DNA of 64,000 nucleotides from Desulfoluna sp. (GTDB taxonomy: Bacteria; Desulfobacterota; Desulfobacteria; Desulfobacterales; Desulfolunaceae). The notes beneath the pieces are model-generated. The model saw nothing but the letters and a program-made list of their open reading frames with translations, did no database searches and was not told where the DNA came from. Below are positions 1 to 8,778 of this stretch, in pieces. The position numbers and the translations under genes were made by a program. The stretch is from contig NZ_JAQYWB010000013.1 of the NCBI RefSeq assembly GCF_030145185.1, forward strand, positions 34,587 to 98,586, written 5' to 3'. Positions within the stretch are counted from its first letter, which is position 1; the number at the start of each line of letters is the position of its first letter.

Positions 1-1077
1 GACCTGCCGATTTCCGATGTGTATCTCCTGGCCTTTTTTGACACCAATGGAAATGGTCACCCCGACCCCGGCGAGTCCGTGGGCACCTATACGCGTCACC
101 CCAAAGGCCTGCCGACCCTTCTGACCCTGACGGAAGCGGACCAGGACCCTTTCACCTTTGATTCCAGACTCGCCCTGCCCCTCCCCGCCCCATCCTCAGA
201 AAAAATAACCCTGACAGGCCAGGTGGAGGCCCTTACCGGTTACGACACACAAAGCCCATCTCCTCTTTTTATCATGGCCGCAGAGACCGAAGACCCCCAG
301 CAGCTTATAGACCATCCCATGGCGGTCATCCGCAGTTTTTACCGGCTCGATCCCGGTGAGCTGAACTTCAGCCTGGACCTTGCGGCAACCGGCCTGGCCC
401 CCGGCGACAAGATCATGGTCCTGGCCCTCTGGGACAAAAATTACAAAGAGAATCCCGACACGCCTTCATATACCGGTTTTCCCGATCCGGACGCCGGGGA
501 CTTTATGGGCTACTACCAGGACAAAGCCACCTTCACCGTGGCCCATCCCCTTACGGCTGGCATCAATTTCTGTGTCCCCTCTGACGATCCACAGGCCCCC
601 CTTCATTTTCAGGTCAACCGAAAACAGGTGGAGCACCACGCCTCCATCGTGTTCAAGATAGAAAGCGACAACGGCGTCACCCTCGAGCCCGGGGACCCCA
701 TCCTGGTCATTGCCGTGCAAAAAGACGGGGTAAACGCAGACTTCCACATCACCGATCCGGACTACATCGTGGCCATGAAATCCCTGCCTGCCGCGGAAAA
801 TATCGATGCCGACACTTCGGTTCCGGTAATGGGAGCACTGCTTGAACCCATCGTGAACACACCCTTCGGCGTGAACGAGGTGTATGTGTTCGCCATCCTG
901 GATGAGAACGGCAACGGAAAACCCGACACCGGCGAATCATTTGGGTTTTATGGAGAAAAGCTTTTCCCATTACTTCCGCTGTCAAATTTAAACCCACTCA
1001 TTCCAAAAACGACGGACCTGAAAAACGAAGCCAACCGATTGGACCTCAACCTTCGATTTACAGGGCAAACGATATGA
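1..1077 (+). CDS. Secreted-type protein with EF-hand-like calcium loops (5' truncated)
   Basis: The frame is open from base 1, and the first residues (DLPISDVYLLAFFDTNGNG) match the later internal repeat VNEVYVFAILDENGNG. The true start therefore lies upstream of the window, and the GTG at 19 is only an internal codon. The protein has about four beta-rich modules. Each has a short hydrophobic strand (VYLLAFF, IMVLALW, ILVIAVQ, VYVFAIL), and the first and last are followed by a D-x-N-G-N-G-x-P-D-x-G-E loop like the calcium loops of EF-hand or dockerin-type repeats. No catalytic motif is seen. An extracytoplasmic calcium-binding structural protein is an inference; the signal peptide, if any, is outside the window. 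I do not recognise a named family. Confidence 0.6.
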   Translation, partial: DLPISDVYLLAFFDTNGNGHPDPGESVGTYTRHPKGLPTLLTLTEADQDPFTFDSRLALPLPAPSSEKITLTGQVEALTGYDTQSPSPLFIMAAETEDPQQLIDHPMAVIRSFYRLDPGELNFSLDLAATGLAPGDKIMVLALWDKNYKENPDTPSYTGFPDPDAGDFMGYYQDKATFTVAHPLTAGINFCVPSDDPQAPLHFQVNRKQVEHHASIVFKIESDNGVTLEPGDPILVIAVQKDGVNADFHITDPDYIVAMKSLPAAENIDADTSVPVMGALLEPIVNTPFGVNEVYVFAILDENGNGKPDTGESFGFYGEKLFPLLPLSNLNPLIPKTTDLKNEANRLDLNLRFTGQTI

Positions 1078-1195
1078 AGGTAAAACGGAAGCACCGGCCG
1101 CTCATGCACGTACAACATCCGTTGCCACCCCTCTCCCCTCACGCGAACGCGAACGCGAGGTGCCCAGGGTACCGCCGGCCGTAGAGCATTCGCAA

Positions 1196-1235
1196 ACCCG
1201 CTTTCAAGGTGGCCCCACCTTGCCGCCGGAGGCAG
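1196..1235 (+). repeat. REP-like hairpin, family 2
   Basis: Short GC-rich palindromic unit with core CAAGGTGG-CC-CCACCTTG, followed by CCGCCGGAGGC and preceded by acccgctt. Other copies are at 16228-16276, 16410-16447, 21437-21494, 31975-32008 and 52316-52355, in both orientations and always between genes. This copy lies in the 296-base gap before the helicase gene; nothing else is seen in that gap. Confidence 0.65.
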
Positions 1236-1373
1236 GCTTTGGGTTTTTCATCTAAGCCCTGTATGGTTAGAGCGATTTCCCGGTTCCTTTTACATTTTTC
1301 ACAACATGGGGTAAAACGTGGGCAAGCCTTTGCGGGGGCTCAACTGGCGTCACGTTTCTAACCCGAAAATCCC

Positions 1374-3536
1374 ATGAGACCATCAGGCATGCATCACAAT
1401 CACGAACTGGAACTGGCCTTTGATTTTGTTCAAGGCACCCAACGCAACCTCTTCCTCACCGGAAAAGCGGGCACCGGGAAGACCACCTTTCTGCACCGGG
1501 TGAAAAAAGAGATCCCCAAGCGCATGGTGGTGGTGGCCCCCACCGGGGTGGCGGCCATCAACGCGGGCGGCATCACCATCCACTCGTTTTTTCAGATGCC
1601 CTTCGGGCCTTTGCCTCCGGACACAACGATTCAAAACCGCCGATTCAGCAAAAAAAAGATTCACATCATCCAGTCACTCGACCTGTTGGTCATTGATGAG
1701 ATCAGTATGGTGCGTGCCGACCTTCTGGACGGCATCGACCAGGTGCTGAGGCGTTACAGGGACCGCACCCGTGTCTTTGGCGGGGTACAGGTTCTGATGA
1801 TCGGCGACCTCCACCAGCTGGCCCCCATTATCAAACAGGACGACTGGGCCCTCCTCTCCCCCCACTACGAGACGGGCTATTTTTTCAGCAGCCGGGCCTT
1901 TCAGGAGGCGTCAGTCCTCGGCCTGGAGCTCATGCATGTTTACCGGCAGAGCAATGAAGCCTTTATCAAGATCTTAAACGAGATCCGGGAAAATCGGCTC
2001 TCTGCGGATGCACAGAAGCAATTAAACACACGGTACACGCCCGACGCCCTGCCGGGCCGAAAAGAGGGATACATCACCCTGACCACCCACAACGCCAGCG
2101 CCGATCGCCTGAACAACGAAAAACTCTCCGCCATGAAGTCCCCCACCGTCGTCTTTGAGGCCGAGGTCAGCGGCACCTTTCCCGAATACGCTTACCCGAC
2201 CGATGCGATCCTGCGCCTCAAAGAGGGGGCCCAGGTGATGTTCGTCAAAAATGACAGCTCCTCAAAAAAAGAGTTCTATAACGGAAAGATCGGCACCGTC
2301 ACCGAGATCGACGAAGAGGTCATCCATGTGCAGTGCGAAGGGAGCCCCGCGCCCATCGTGGTAAACCAGGAGCGTTGGGAAAACATCACCTACACCTTGA
2401 ACGAAGAGACCAAAGAGATCGATGAGGAGGTGGTGGGAAGTTTTTCCCAACACCCCTTGCGTCTTGCCTGGGCCATCACCATCCATAAAAGTCAGGGGCT
2501 GACCTTCGAAAAAGCCGTCATCGACGCCGGCGCCTCCTTTGCCCATGGTCAGACCTACGTGGCCTTGAGTCGGTGCAAAACCCTGGAGGGCATTGTCTTA
2601 AGCAGTAAGATTAACCCCTCGGGCATCATCTGTGATGAATCGGTGAATCATTTCACCCGCCATATCGAAGACCACCCGCCCACGGACAACGAGCTGAGGG
2701 TTTCAAAACGCAGCTGCCAGTTTGCCCTTCTGGATGAACTGTTCGGCTACCATCCCCTGGGCGAAGAGATCATCCACTGCCACTCCACCCTTCACCACCA
2801 TAAAAATGCCATCCAGGGGACCCTGACCGAGACCCTGGCCGACATCCTGACCACCACCCTGCCCGAGCTGATCCGCATTGCCGGAGCCTTTGCAAAACAG
2901 GTGGACTCCCTGATGGTTGAGGATACCGACCTCGAAGCAAACGAGGTAATCCAGGATCGCATCCGAAAAGGATGCGCCTACTTCTCCGAGAAGACCCAGG
3001 CCGCCATCACCGACCGCCTTGATGAGGCCACCTTCGCCACTGACAACCAGTCCGTAAAAACCCTCATCAACGAGTCCCTGGTCAAAATCAGAGAAGAGCT
3101 GATCGTCAAGCAAACCTGCCTTAAAGGCTGCCAGGAAGGGTTCCGGGTGATGGCGTTTCTTAAAATACGGACCCAGGCCTTTTTCAAAAAGCAAAGCATC
3201 ACCGCCCGGGCAAAGGCAAAGGTGAAAAACCTGTCGAGTGATCACCCGGAGCTGCTGAACCGACTTCGAGAGTGGCGTAAAAAACGAGCCGCCCAGGACG
3301 AGATCAACCCCTCGCGAATCGCCACCCTCAACGCCCTGGTCTCCATCTCAACGGAGCAGCCCGACAGCCTTAAACAGCTTCGGACCATCCCGAGTATGGG
3401 GGCAAAACGCGTCAAACAGTACGGGGCTGAGATCGTCGAGATCGTCAGGGATTACTGCGGGAAGGATGGAGAAAAAAAAGAAGGGGACCATGGCCCTCGA
3501 AAGGCTGGGGTGCAGCAGACCCTGGATCTGGGTTGA
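1374..3536 (+). CDS. PIF1/RecD-like ATP-dependent helicase with C-terminal HRDC-like domain
   Basis: 720 residues. The N-terminal superfamily 1 helicase core has Walker A GKAGTGKTT (residues 30-38), Walker B LVIDEISMV, a GDLHQLAPI motif, and late motifs WAITIHKSQGLTF and TYVALSRCKTLEGIVL, all typical of PIF1/RecD2-type 5'-3' DNA helicases. A middle region of about 200 residues has no motif I can name. The C-terminus (NALVSISTEQPDSLKQLRTIPSMG) looks like an HRDC nucleic-acid-binding domain, a common partner of this helicase type. A role in DNA repair or resolving structured DNA is expected from the family. An alternative ATG lies five codons downstream (1389), and neither start has a strong ribosome binding site. 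It stands alone, with a repeat upstream and a gene-poor stretch downstream. Confidence 0.85.
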   Translation: MRPSGMHHNHELELAFDFVQGTQRNLFLTGKAGTGKTTFLHRVKKEIPKRMVVVAPTGVAAINAGGITIHSFFQMPFGPLPPDTTIQNRRFSKKKIHIIQSLDLLVIDEISMVRADLLDGIDQVLRRYRDRTRVFGGVQVLMIGDLHQLAPIIKQDDWALLSPHYETGYFFSSRAFQEASVLGLELMHVYRQSNEAFIKILNEIRENRLSADAQKQLNTRYTPDALPGRKEGYITLTTHNASADRLNNEKLSAMKSPTVVFEAEVSGTFPEYAYPTDAILRLKEGAQVMFVKNDSSSKKEFYNGKIGTVTEIDEEVIHVQCEGSPAPIVVNQERWENITYTLNEETKEIDEEVVGSFSQHPLRLAWAITIHKSQGLTFEKAVIDAGASFAHGQTYVALSRCKTLEGIVLSSKINPSGIICDESVNHFTRHIEDHPPTDNELRVSKRSCQFALLDELFGYHPLGEEIIHCHSTLHHHKNAIQGTLTETLADILTTTLPELIRIAGAFAKQVDSLMVEDTDLEANEVIQDRIRKGCAYFSEKTQAAITDRLDEATFATDNQSVKTLINESLVKIREELIVKQTCLKGCQEGFRVMAFLKIRTQAFFKKQSITARAKAKVKNLSSDHPELLNRLREWRKKRAAQDEINPSRIATLNALVSISTEQPDSLKQLRTIPSMGAKRVKQYGAEIVEIVRDYCGKDGEKKEGDHGPRKAGVQQTLDLG

Positions 3537-3960
3537 GGACGTCATCGGTGATTGAATCCCCTGCCCCATCCCGAGGATATCCAGCTCACAGCCCAGAAAA
3601 CAGCCAATGAACCCGAGTACCCACCACGCAGTTATCCTGCAAAATCCCCACACGTAAGATCCATAAAAAGTCGCCTCACCCACGACGTAGGACAGCCCTC
3701 CGTCCGTCGCCACGCTGCCCCCAAGGACAAAGGCCCTGGCGCCCGCGTCTGCGGTCTGTGGTGCCCCTGGAGCACCCAAGTCCGTGAGCACACGCTGAAT
3801 CTCTGCACATATTCGGGGCCTAAACGCCCCAAACCATACCCTGATCCATGAGGGAACACTTTCAGAGAAAAAACCTGCCTGTAAAATTCATTGAATTGTG
3901 AGATTTTTGCCTATATTTTACAATCATTATTAATTCAGCAAATTCTCAGGATGCAGGCTT
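3537..3960. other. Gene-poor stretch with possible decayed coding remnant
   Basis: No convincing gene. On the minus strand an open frame (3348-3791) contains DAGARAFVLGGSVATDGGLS, which resembles a piece of a phage tail or structural protein. It runs into the helicase 3' end and then into nonsense-like hydrophobic sequence. It could be the remnant of a decayed gene or chance. The last 60 bases are AT-rich and probably hold the promoter of the HDOD gene. Confidence 0.3.
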
Positions 3961-4956
3961 ATGAAGATTCAATGTTCAGGCTGTTCCAAAGCATATCGAA
4001 TAAACGACAATCTCGTTCATCAAATATACACCCAAAAGGTGTTATGCACCGATTGTGGGCGATTAATCCCCGTCGAGCCCTTTCTTCTGGACCCAAAGGA
4101 ATTAGAGCCTTTTCTTTCAGGAGAGGCGCTCAAACACGAGGTCGTCAACAATCTCAAAAAACTCTATCCCATGCCCCATATCCTGCTCAAGGCACGCAAA
4201 CTCCTTGCCGGCACGGGTAATTTCCAGGCGCTGGGGGACCTCCTCAATACGGACCCGGCCCTGGCAAGCCGCGTCTTGAAGGTTGCCAACTCAGCGTATT
4301 ACGGGATGAGCGGCAGGGTCTCTTCCCTGCAGATGGCGGCAACGGTACTCGGCAGCGGCACGCTGCTTCAGATTATCCTATTGATTGGCAACGCCAAGGC
4401 TCTGGGCCGTTCCCTTGACGGCTACGGGCTAAACGCCGGTGATCTGTGGAGACACGCTCTTGCCACAGCTGTCTGTGCCGAACTCGTCGCTAAAAAGGCC
4501 CACTGCGACACGGGGGAAGACGCCTTCTTTGCCGGGCTGATGCATGACGCAGGAAAAATCATTCTGGACACCTATGTGCTTGAAAGAAAGCACCTGTTCC
4601 AAAAATACGCGAAACTCACCCATGCCCCCCTGCATGACGCCGAAACCAAAATCCTCGGGTTCACCCATGGCGACATCGGCTATGAACTCTGCCGAAAATG
4701 GAATCTGCCGGTACATATGGCGACGGCAATCAAAGACCACCACCCCCCGTCGACTTCCGGGCAGGCCCCACTCACCTCCATCCTCCAACTGGCCAACCAC
4801 ATGGCCGGACTCACAACCGGACGGCCCTCCGGTCAGTCGATACCGCCTTTACTCCTCAAGGCGCTTCACACACTCCAGATAACCGAACACGAACTGGAGG
4901 AGCTGATTGGTGAAGCATCCACGGCCGTGGAAACCCTGGAAGAGGACACGTATTGA
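3961..4956 (+). CDS. Zinc-finger/HDOD domain protein, paralogue 1
   Basis: 331 residues. The N-terminus is an MJ0042-type zinc finger with Cys5, Cys8, Cys29 and Cys32 (CSGC...CTDC). It is followed by an HDOD domain from about residue 60, containing NNLKKLYPMPHIL, the NTDPALASRVLKVANSAYYG segment and an HD-like site FAGLMHDAGKIILD. HDOD proteins are regulatory output modules related to HD hydrolases, found in signalling, motility and stress pathways; most lack phosphodiesterase activity. This copy retains an HD pair. It ends EEDTY, like the paralogue at 5782-6771; the two are closely similar over their full length and clearly arose by duplication. No partner kinase or receptor lies next to them. 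The partner of the zinc finger is unknown. Confidence 0.85.
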   Translation: MKIQCSGCSKAYRINDNLVHQIYTQKVLCTDCGRLIPVEPFLLDPKELEPFLSGEALKHEVVNNLKKLYPMPHILLKARKLLAGTGNFQALGDLLNTDPALASRVLKVANSAYYGMSGRVSSLQMAATVLGSGTLLQIILLIGNAKALGRSLDGYGLNAGDLWRHALATAVCAELVAKKAHCDTGEDAFFAGLMHDAGKIILDTYVLERKHLFQKYAKLTHAPLHDAETKILGFTHGDIGYELCRKWNLPVHMATAIKDHHPPSTSGQAPLTSILQLANHMAGLTTGRPSGQSIPPLLLKALHTLQITEHELEELIGEASTAVETLEEDTY

Positions 4957-4974
4957 AAAGGTGAACACTGCAGA

Positions 4975-5500
4975 ATAGACGGGCTCGCCCAAAGGGTGAG
5001 AAAAGCGAGTAGAAAACGGTAAATTACATGTAACTATTCAGCTTGCCTTCGCCAGGTCGTTCGAGGCGAATTACAGAAAGATTCAAATGCCAATACGTCA
5101 CGTCTTTTCATCACCGCGTAGGGAGCGGCTCCCGCACCTTCTACCGTCGAGAGGACCATCGGCCTCGCAAGTTAACGATGACCACGAGTCTTATTTCAAA
5201 ATGCGGTGTTTCCGGTTTGCGATACGCCTGACGGTGCGCACGGCACACCCTACGCATCCACCCGGTACTCCATTGTAAAAATGAGGACGATACGGATTTT
5301 CATACATGGATTCCCGCCTGCGCGGGAAAGACGAAAAGCGTAGGGTGCTGTCAGACCGGGGTCATAAAGAAAAAATGGATGGCTGAATGGTTACGATTAC
5401 ATTTCGCATTTTTGAAATATCTGCATTTTCTTTGGTAACCTGTTGTGACGAAACATTATTGTTTTTACGCGGTCGTTTTATCATGAAATATCCGGGTCAG
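4975..5500 (+). mobile_element. MITE-1 copy split by a nested insertion
   Basis: The left part (4975-5029) matches the central segment of MITE-1 (GGCTCGCCC-AAGGGTGAG ... ATTACAT). The right part (5396-5500) matches the continuation (ATTACATTTCGCATTTTTG) and the right terminal repeat TCATGAAATATCCGGGT. Between them sits the element at 5030-5394. The left third of MITE-1 is absent. The copy is more diverged than those at 9494, 18767 and 51244, so it is probably older. Confidence 0.65.
5030..5394 (+). mobile_element. MITE-2: non-coding element with IS66-like ends inserted in MITE-1
   Basis: 365 bp bounded by inverted ends GTAACTATTCAGC (5030-5042) and GCTGAATGGTTAC (5382-5394), which match at 12 of 13 positions. 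The flanks are AATTACAT (5022-5029) and GATTACAT (5395-5402), an 8-base duplication with one mismatch; intact MITE-1 copies have GATTACAT once at this point. A GTAA terminus and an 8-bp duplication are features of the IS66 family, so this looks like a non-autonomous IS66 derivative. No transposase is encoded. The interior holds a short hairpin (ATTCCCGCCTGCGCGGGAA, about 5310-5330). The left end recurs at 63659, after zorD. Confidence 0.65.
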
Positions 5501-5502
5501 AT

Positions 5503-5781
5503 GAGTACGGTGAGGTAAAAAAAAAAGGGGGAAGGCATCAGGTTGCCCCAGGAAAAAGCGAGCCACAAAGGCTCGCAGAGCCTCACGTTCCGGTCCCCGG
5601 AAAACACGATTTTTTTTCTTCATGACAACCCATATCAGGAGGTGTATAAATACTAGTTTCGAGGCAACAATAAAAGAGGCAGATACGCCAAGAGCCTTGT
5701 CACGTTTTATGTTACATGCCCTTCGTTATATTTCAGCATCATTATCGCGTGTCTGAAACGGGCTTGACCCCAGGAATAAAA
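5503..5781. other. Leader region of the second HDOD gene
   Basis: No gene seen. It contains an A-rich stretch, a small hairpin (AGGCTCGCAGAGCCT, 5568-5582) and an AT-rich segment near 5640-5700 that could hold the promoter. A frame is open from 5716, but the ribosome binding site favours the start at 5782. Confidence 0.35.
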
Positions 5782-6771
5782 ATGAAAATTACATGCCCCA
5801 AATGTACGAAGGCCTACCGATTAAACGACGATCTGGTTTACCAAATCTGCCATGAAAAAATATTATGCACCGAATGCGGACACTCCATTTCGGTTGAGCC
5901 CCAGATCCTGAATGAAGAGGAACTCCACACGTTTTCTTCCGGGGAGGCCCTCAAACAGGAGGTCGTGAACAATCTTAAAAAACTCTACCCCATGCCCCAC
6001 ATCCTGTTCAAGGCAAAGGCCATGCTCTCCGGGCGAGAAAACTTCAAGGAGCTGGAGCATTTATTCAATACGGACCCGGCCCTTGCCGGGCGGGTGCTAA
6101 AAATCGCCAACTCGGCTTACTATGGTCTGAGCGGCAAGGTCTCATCCATCCAAATGGCGGCAACGGTTCTCGGGAGCAAGACCCTGCTTCAGATCATCAC
6201 CCTGATCGGTCACTCTAAAATGCTGGGACGCTCCCTTCCGGGCTATGGACTGGACTCCGGCCTGCTGTGGAAGCACTCCCTGGCCGTGGCCATCTGCTCC
6301 CGGCTCATTGAAGAGACCCTCCACGCCCAGGATGGAGACGATGCCTTCTTGGCCGGACTGATGCACGATGCCGGCAAAATCATCCTGGACACCTATGTCC
6401 TGGAAAGGCAGCCTCTCTTCAGGCGATATGTCGATCTCACCCGCAGCTCCATGACCGTCTCCGAGAAGAAAATTCTGGAGTTTACCCACGCGGATATCGG
6501 CAGCGCGCTATGCAGAAAATGGAATTTACCCGAAACCATGGCCACAGCCATTCAATACCACCACACCCCAGCCGCCTCCGGAAGCAACCGGCTTGCCTAT
6601 ATCCTCAACCTCGCCGACCACATGGCCAAAGAGATCGATGCCCCCCAAAAGGCCGCCTCAAAACCCTCCCAAGACGCCTTGAGATTCCTTCCCATCACGG
6701 AAATTGGCCTGAGAGACCTGACTCGAAAAGCATCTGAAGCATTGGAAAGCCTCGAAGAAGACACTTACTGA
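5782..6771 (+). CDS. Zinc-finger/HDOD domain protein, paralogue 2
   Basis: 329 residues from the ATG at 5782, chosen because AGGA lies six bases upstream and the protein then begins MKITCPKCTKAY, aligning with paralogue 1. A GTG/ATG-type start at 5716 would add 22 unrelated residues. The zinc-finger cysteines are CPKC and CTEC. The HDOD domain carries NTDPALAGRVLKIANSAYYG and FLAGLMHDAGKIILD. The acidic ending EEDTY is identical to paralogue 1. Function as for that gene: a signalling or regulatory module of unknown output. Keeping both copies, separated only by mobile-element debris, suggests either recent duplication or divergence of input through the zinc finger. Confidence 0.85.
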   Translation: MKITCPKCTKAYRLNDDLVYQICHEKILCTECGHSISVEPQILNEEELHTFSSGEALKQEVVNNLKKLYPMPHILFKAKAMLSGRENFKELEHLFNTDPALAGRVLKIANSAYYGLSGKVSSIQMAATVLGSKTLLQIITLIGHSKMLGRSLPGYGLDSGLLWKHSLAVAICSRLIEETLHAQDGDDAFLAGLMHDAGKIILDTYVLERQPLFRRYVDLTRSSMTVSEKKILEFTHADIGSALCRKWNLPETMATAIQYHHTPAASGSNRLAYILNLADHMAKEIDAPQKAASKPSQDALRFLPITEIGLRDLTRKASEALESLEEDTY

Positions 6772-6841
6772 TGTTCTTGAGTCGCGGATCAAGGCTCAAA
6801 GGATCTGCATTCAAGCCCACCGCCTGGAGGGGCCTGAAACC

Positions 6842-6879
6842 TTAGCCCGGATATTTCATGAGAAAACAATCAGGGCTCA
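6842..6879 (-). repeat. MITE-1 terminal fragment
   Basis: 38 bases identical in plan to one end of MITE-1 (TTAGCCCGGATATTTCATGA then GAAAACAATCAGG). It abuts the NYN gene, whose last codon and TGA stop fall inside it. It is either a relic of a larger insertion or a one-ended deletion product. Confidence 0.6.
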
Positions 6880-7605
6880 TCCCTCGCAGGAGGTATGCTT
6901 TTTTCTGCTGTCTCGCACCTCGAAGTGCATGCCCACATCCCGCTTCAAGTCAAAAAGACCAATGGCGTCAATCAAATCACTGAGTCGCGTATACCCGTAG
7001 TTCCTCGGATCAAAGGAGGCGTGGTTGGAGATGTGCGCCCCCACTTTAGACAGCCTCGCCCAGCCATCGTCATTTTCTGTACCGACAATGGCATCCCGCA
7101 GAAGGTTCATCAGCTTTGTATCGCCTCTGAGTTCCTTCTTTTTTATCTTCTTGATGCTTTTTGTCTCCTCTTCATCATCCTCATCGAGAAAAAGGAAGGT
7201 CGAACACGCATTGACAAAAACCGATGGGGTTTTCCTCTCACCGAAACCGATTACCGACTTTCCGTCAGAAAGAATCCGGGTTGTCAGGGGAGTAAAATCA
7301 CAGTCAGAGGTGACAATGCAGAAGGTATCCACCTGTTTGGTATAAAGAATGTCCATGGCATCAATGGCCATCGCGATATCGGTGGCGTTCTTGCCCTTGG
7401 TCAGGTCATACTGCTGAATCGGCTGAATCGCATGGTCCTGGAGCACGGCTTCCCAACCCTTCAGATAGCTTGATGTCCAATTCCCGTAGGCTCTCCGGAT
7501 ATTCACTTTCCCATGGCGCGCCAACTCAGAAAAAATTTTCTGTATGGATTTTGCCGGGGAATTATCCGCGTCAATCAGCAACGCAATATTCTTTGTCTCA
7601 GCCAC
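6877..7605 (-). CDS. NYN-domain RNase-like protein with OST-HTH (LOTUS) domain
   Basis: 242 residues, GTG start preceded by AGGAG at about eight bases. Residues 6-150 form a NYN/LabA-type PIN-fold nuclease domain: LLIDADNSP, TDIAMAIDAMDILY and FCIVTSDCDFTPL supply the conserved acidic metal-binding residues. A basic linker (KSIKKIKKKE) leads to a C-terminal OST-HTH/LOTUS domain (about 160-235) with RNYGYTRLSDLIDAIGLFDL. This architecture is known from bacterial proteins thought to act on RNA; the target is unknown. The stop codon lies in a MITE-1 fragment, so the extreme C-terminus may have been trimmed or replaced. Confidence 0.85.
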   Translation of the reverse strand: MAETKNIALLIDADNSPAKSIQKIFSELARHGKVNIRRAYGNWTSSYLKGWEAVLQDHAIQPIQQYDLTKGKNATDIAMAIDAMDILYTKQVDTFCIVTSDCDFTPLTTRILSDGKSVIGFGERKTPSVFVNACSTFLFLDEDDEEETKSIKKIKKKELRGDTKLMNLLRDAIVGTENDDGWARLSKVGAHISNHASFDPRNYGYTRLSDLIDAIGLFDLKRDVGMHFEVRDSRKKHTSCEG

Positions 7606-7676
7606 GTGTCATTCTCCTTTTTATCCCGGTGATACGAGGACCTGAAAGCACTGAAAAATTTCCGAATGGCCCCCTT

Positions 7677-8252
7677 TCAAAGTGGGGGGTCAACCTCGTC
7701 CCCTGACACGACGCAGGGAAAGGCATAACCGGCAGCCGCATAAAGAGTCTGTATTTTTACCAGATCCTCTGCTTTGCTTTCCCCCGGCCAAACCTCTCCA
7801 AGCCACCGCGTGGTTTTGCTCTGGCGGTCAATATACCAGCAGACAATAGACACATCCGCTGATTTGGCGATGTGCCAGAATCCTGTTTTGATCGTTGTCA
7901 CTTTCTGGCGAGTCCCCTCCGGAACAATGGCCAGAATAAACTGGTCCCTTTCGGTGAAGATATTCACCATCTGCTCCACCACCCCCTGGGGTGAACTGCG
8001 ATTCACAGAGACCCCTCCGGCCAAGCGTAAAATAAAGGACATGGGCCAGAAAAACCACTCTTTCTTTATCATAATATGCCCGGTTATTTTCGCGATTTTA
8101 AATCCAAAAAACGCCAGGACAGTATCCATATTGGAGGTATGGGGGAATCCGATAATCACATGCTTTTCAGACACATACTCAGGGAGCGGTTCAAAACGCC
8201 ACCCCATTAAAAAGTAACACAACCGGCCGATAAGGCTCAGCAACTCGTCCAT
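7677..8252 (-). CDS. 1-acyl-sn-glycerol-3-phosphate acyltransferase-like protein
   Basis: 191 residues from the ATG at 8252, which has GGGAG six bases upstream; the frame is open a further 15 codons (to 8297) without a good site. The HX4D acyltransferase motif is HTSNMD (in GFPHTSNMD), the second block is SVNRSSPQGVVEQM, and the third is VPEGTRQKV, the PlsC/LPLAT phosphate-binding EGTR site. A segment after it (KTGFWHIAKSADVSIVCW) fits the family. It probably acylates a lysophospholipid at the inner membrane, though short LPLATs of this group are not tied to one substrate. The transcript runs towards the NYN gene 71 bases downstream, so the two may be cotranscribed. Confidence 0.8.
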   Translation of the reverse strand: MDELLSLIGRLCYFLMGWRFEPLPEYVSEKHVIIGFPHTSNMDTVLAFFGFKIAKITGHIMIKKEWFFWPMSFILRLAGGVSVNRSSPQGVVEQMVNIFTERDQFILAIVPEGTRQKVTTIKTGFWHIAKSADVSIVCWYIDRQSKTTRWLGEVWPGESKAEDLVKIQTLYAAAGYAFPCVVSGDEVDPPL

Positions 8253-8778
8253 TTTTTCTCCCGAATGGTTATCAAGGTCTCTATACGGCAATGGCATGGT
8301 GAGAACTGCCCGATTTCAGGCCTTCGCGTTCAAAGGAGGCAGTCTCCCGGGACCTCAGTCTGACAATCAACGACAAGCTCAAAGGAATCCAGAAAAAAGA
8401 GAAAACAAAGAGCAATAGACACAGAGAATGTACGTACGAGGTACCGCTCTTCCTGCCCGTCTACTCAATGCGACAGCCGACCCGTCATGTCAACAGTTGA
8501 AAGCAGTAACCTGTTATTAGCAAATCAGAAATAGATAGTACAGCGCTTAGTCAGTAAAAAAAATCACCGCAGGCGTACAGCCCACAGACAGGGTCCGAGG
8601 CACAAAAAAACGATGAGATTTCAAAGACTGAATGGGCTGTCAGTTGAGGAAAATACCTGTCGGGATGCCTCATACCAACAGAAGACAATCACCCGAAACT
8701 CATCAAAATAGACAACTTATCTATACCGATAAAAAGATATTTTATGAAAGGGATTTTAAACAGGAAGGAAAGAAAAAT
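8253..8778. other. Intergenic region between acyltransferase and tRNA operon
   Basis: About 500 bases with no supported gene. The plus-strand open frame at 8632-8892 only reads through the tRNA-Glu gene backwards. After the tRNA-Glu gene (minus strand) comes a T-rich run without a strong hairpin. Confidence 0.4.
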
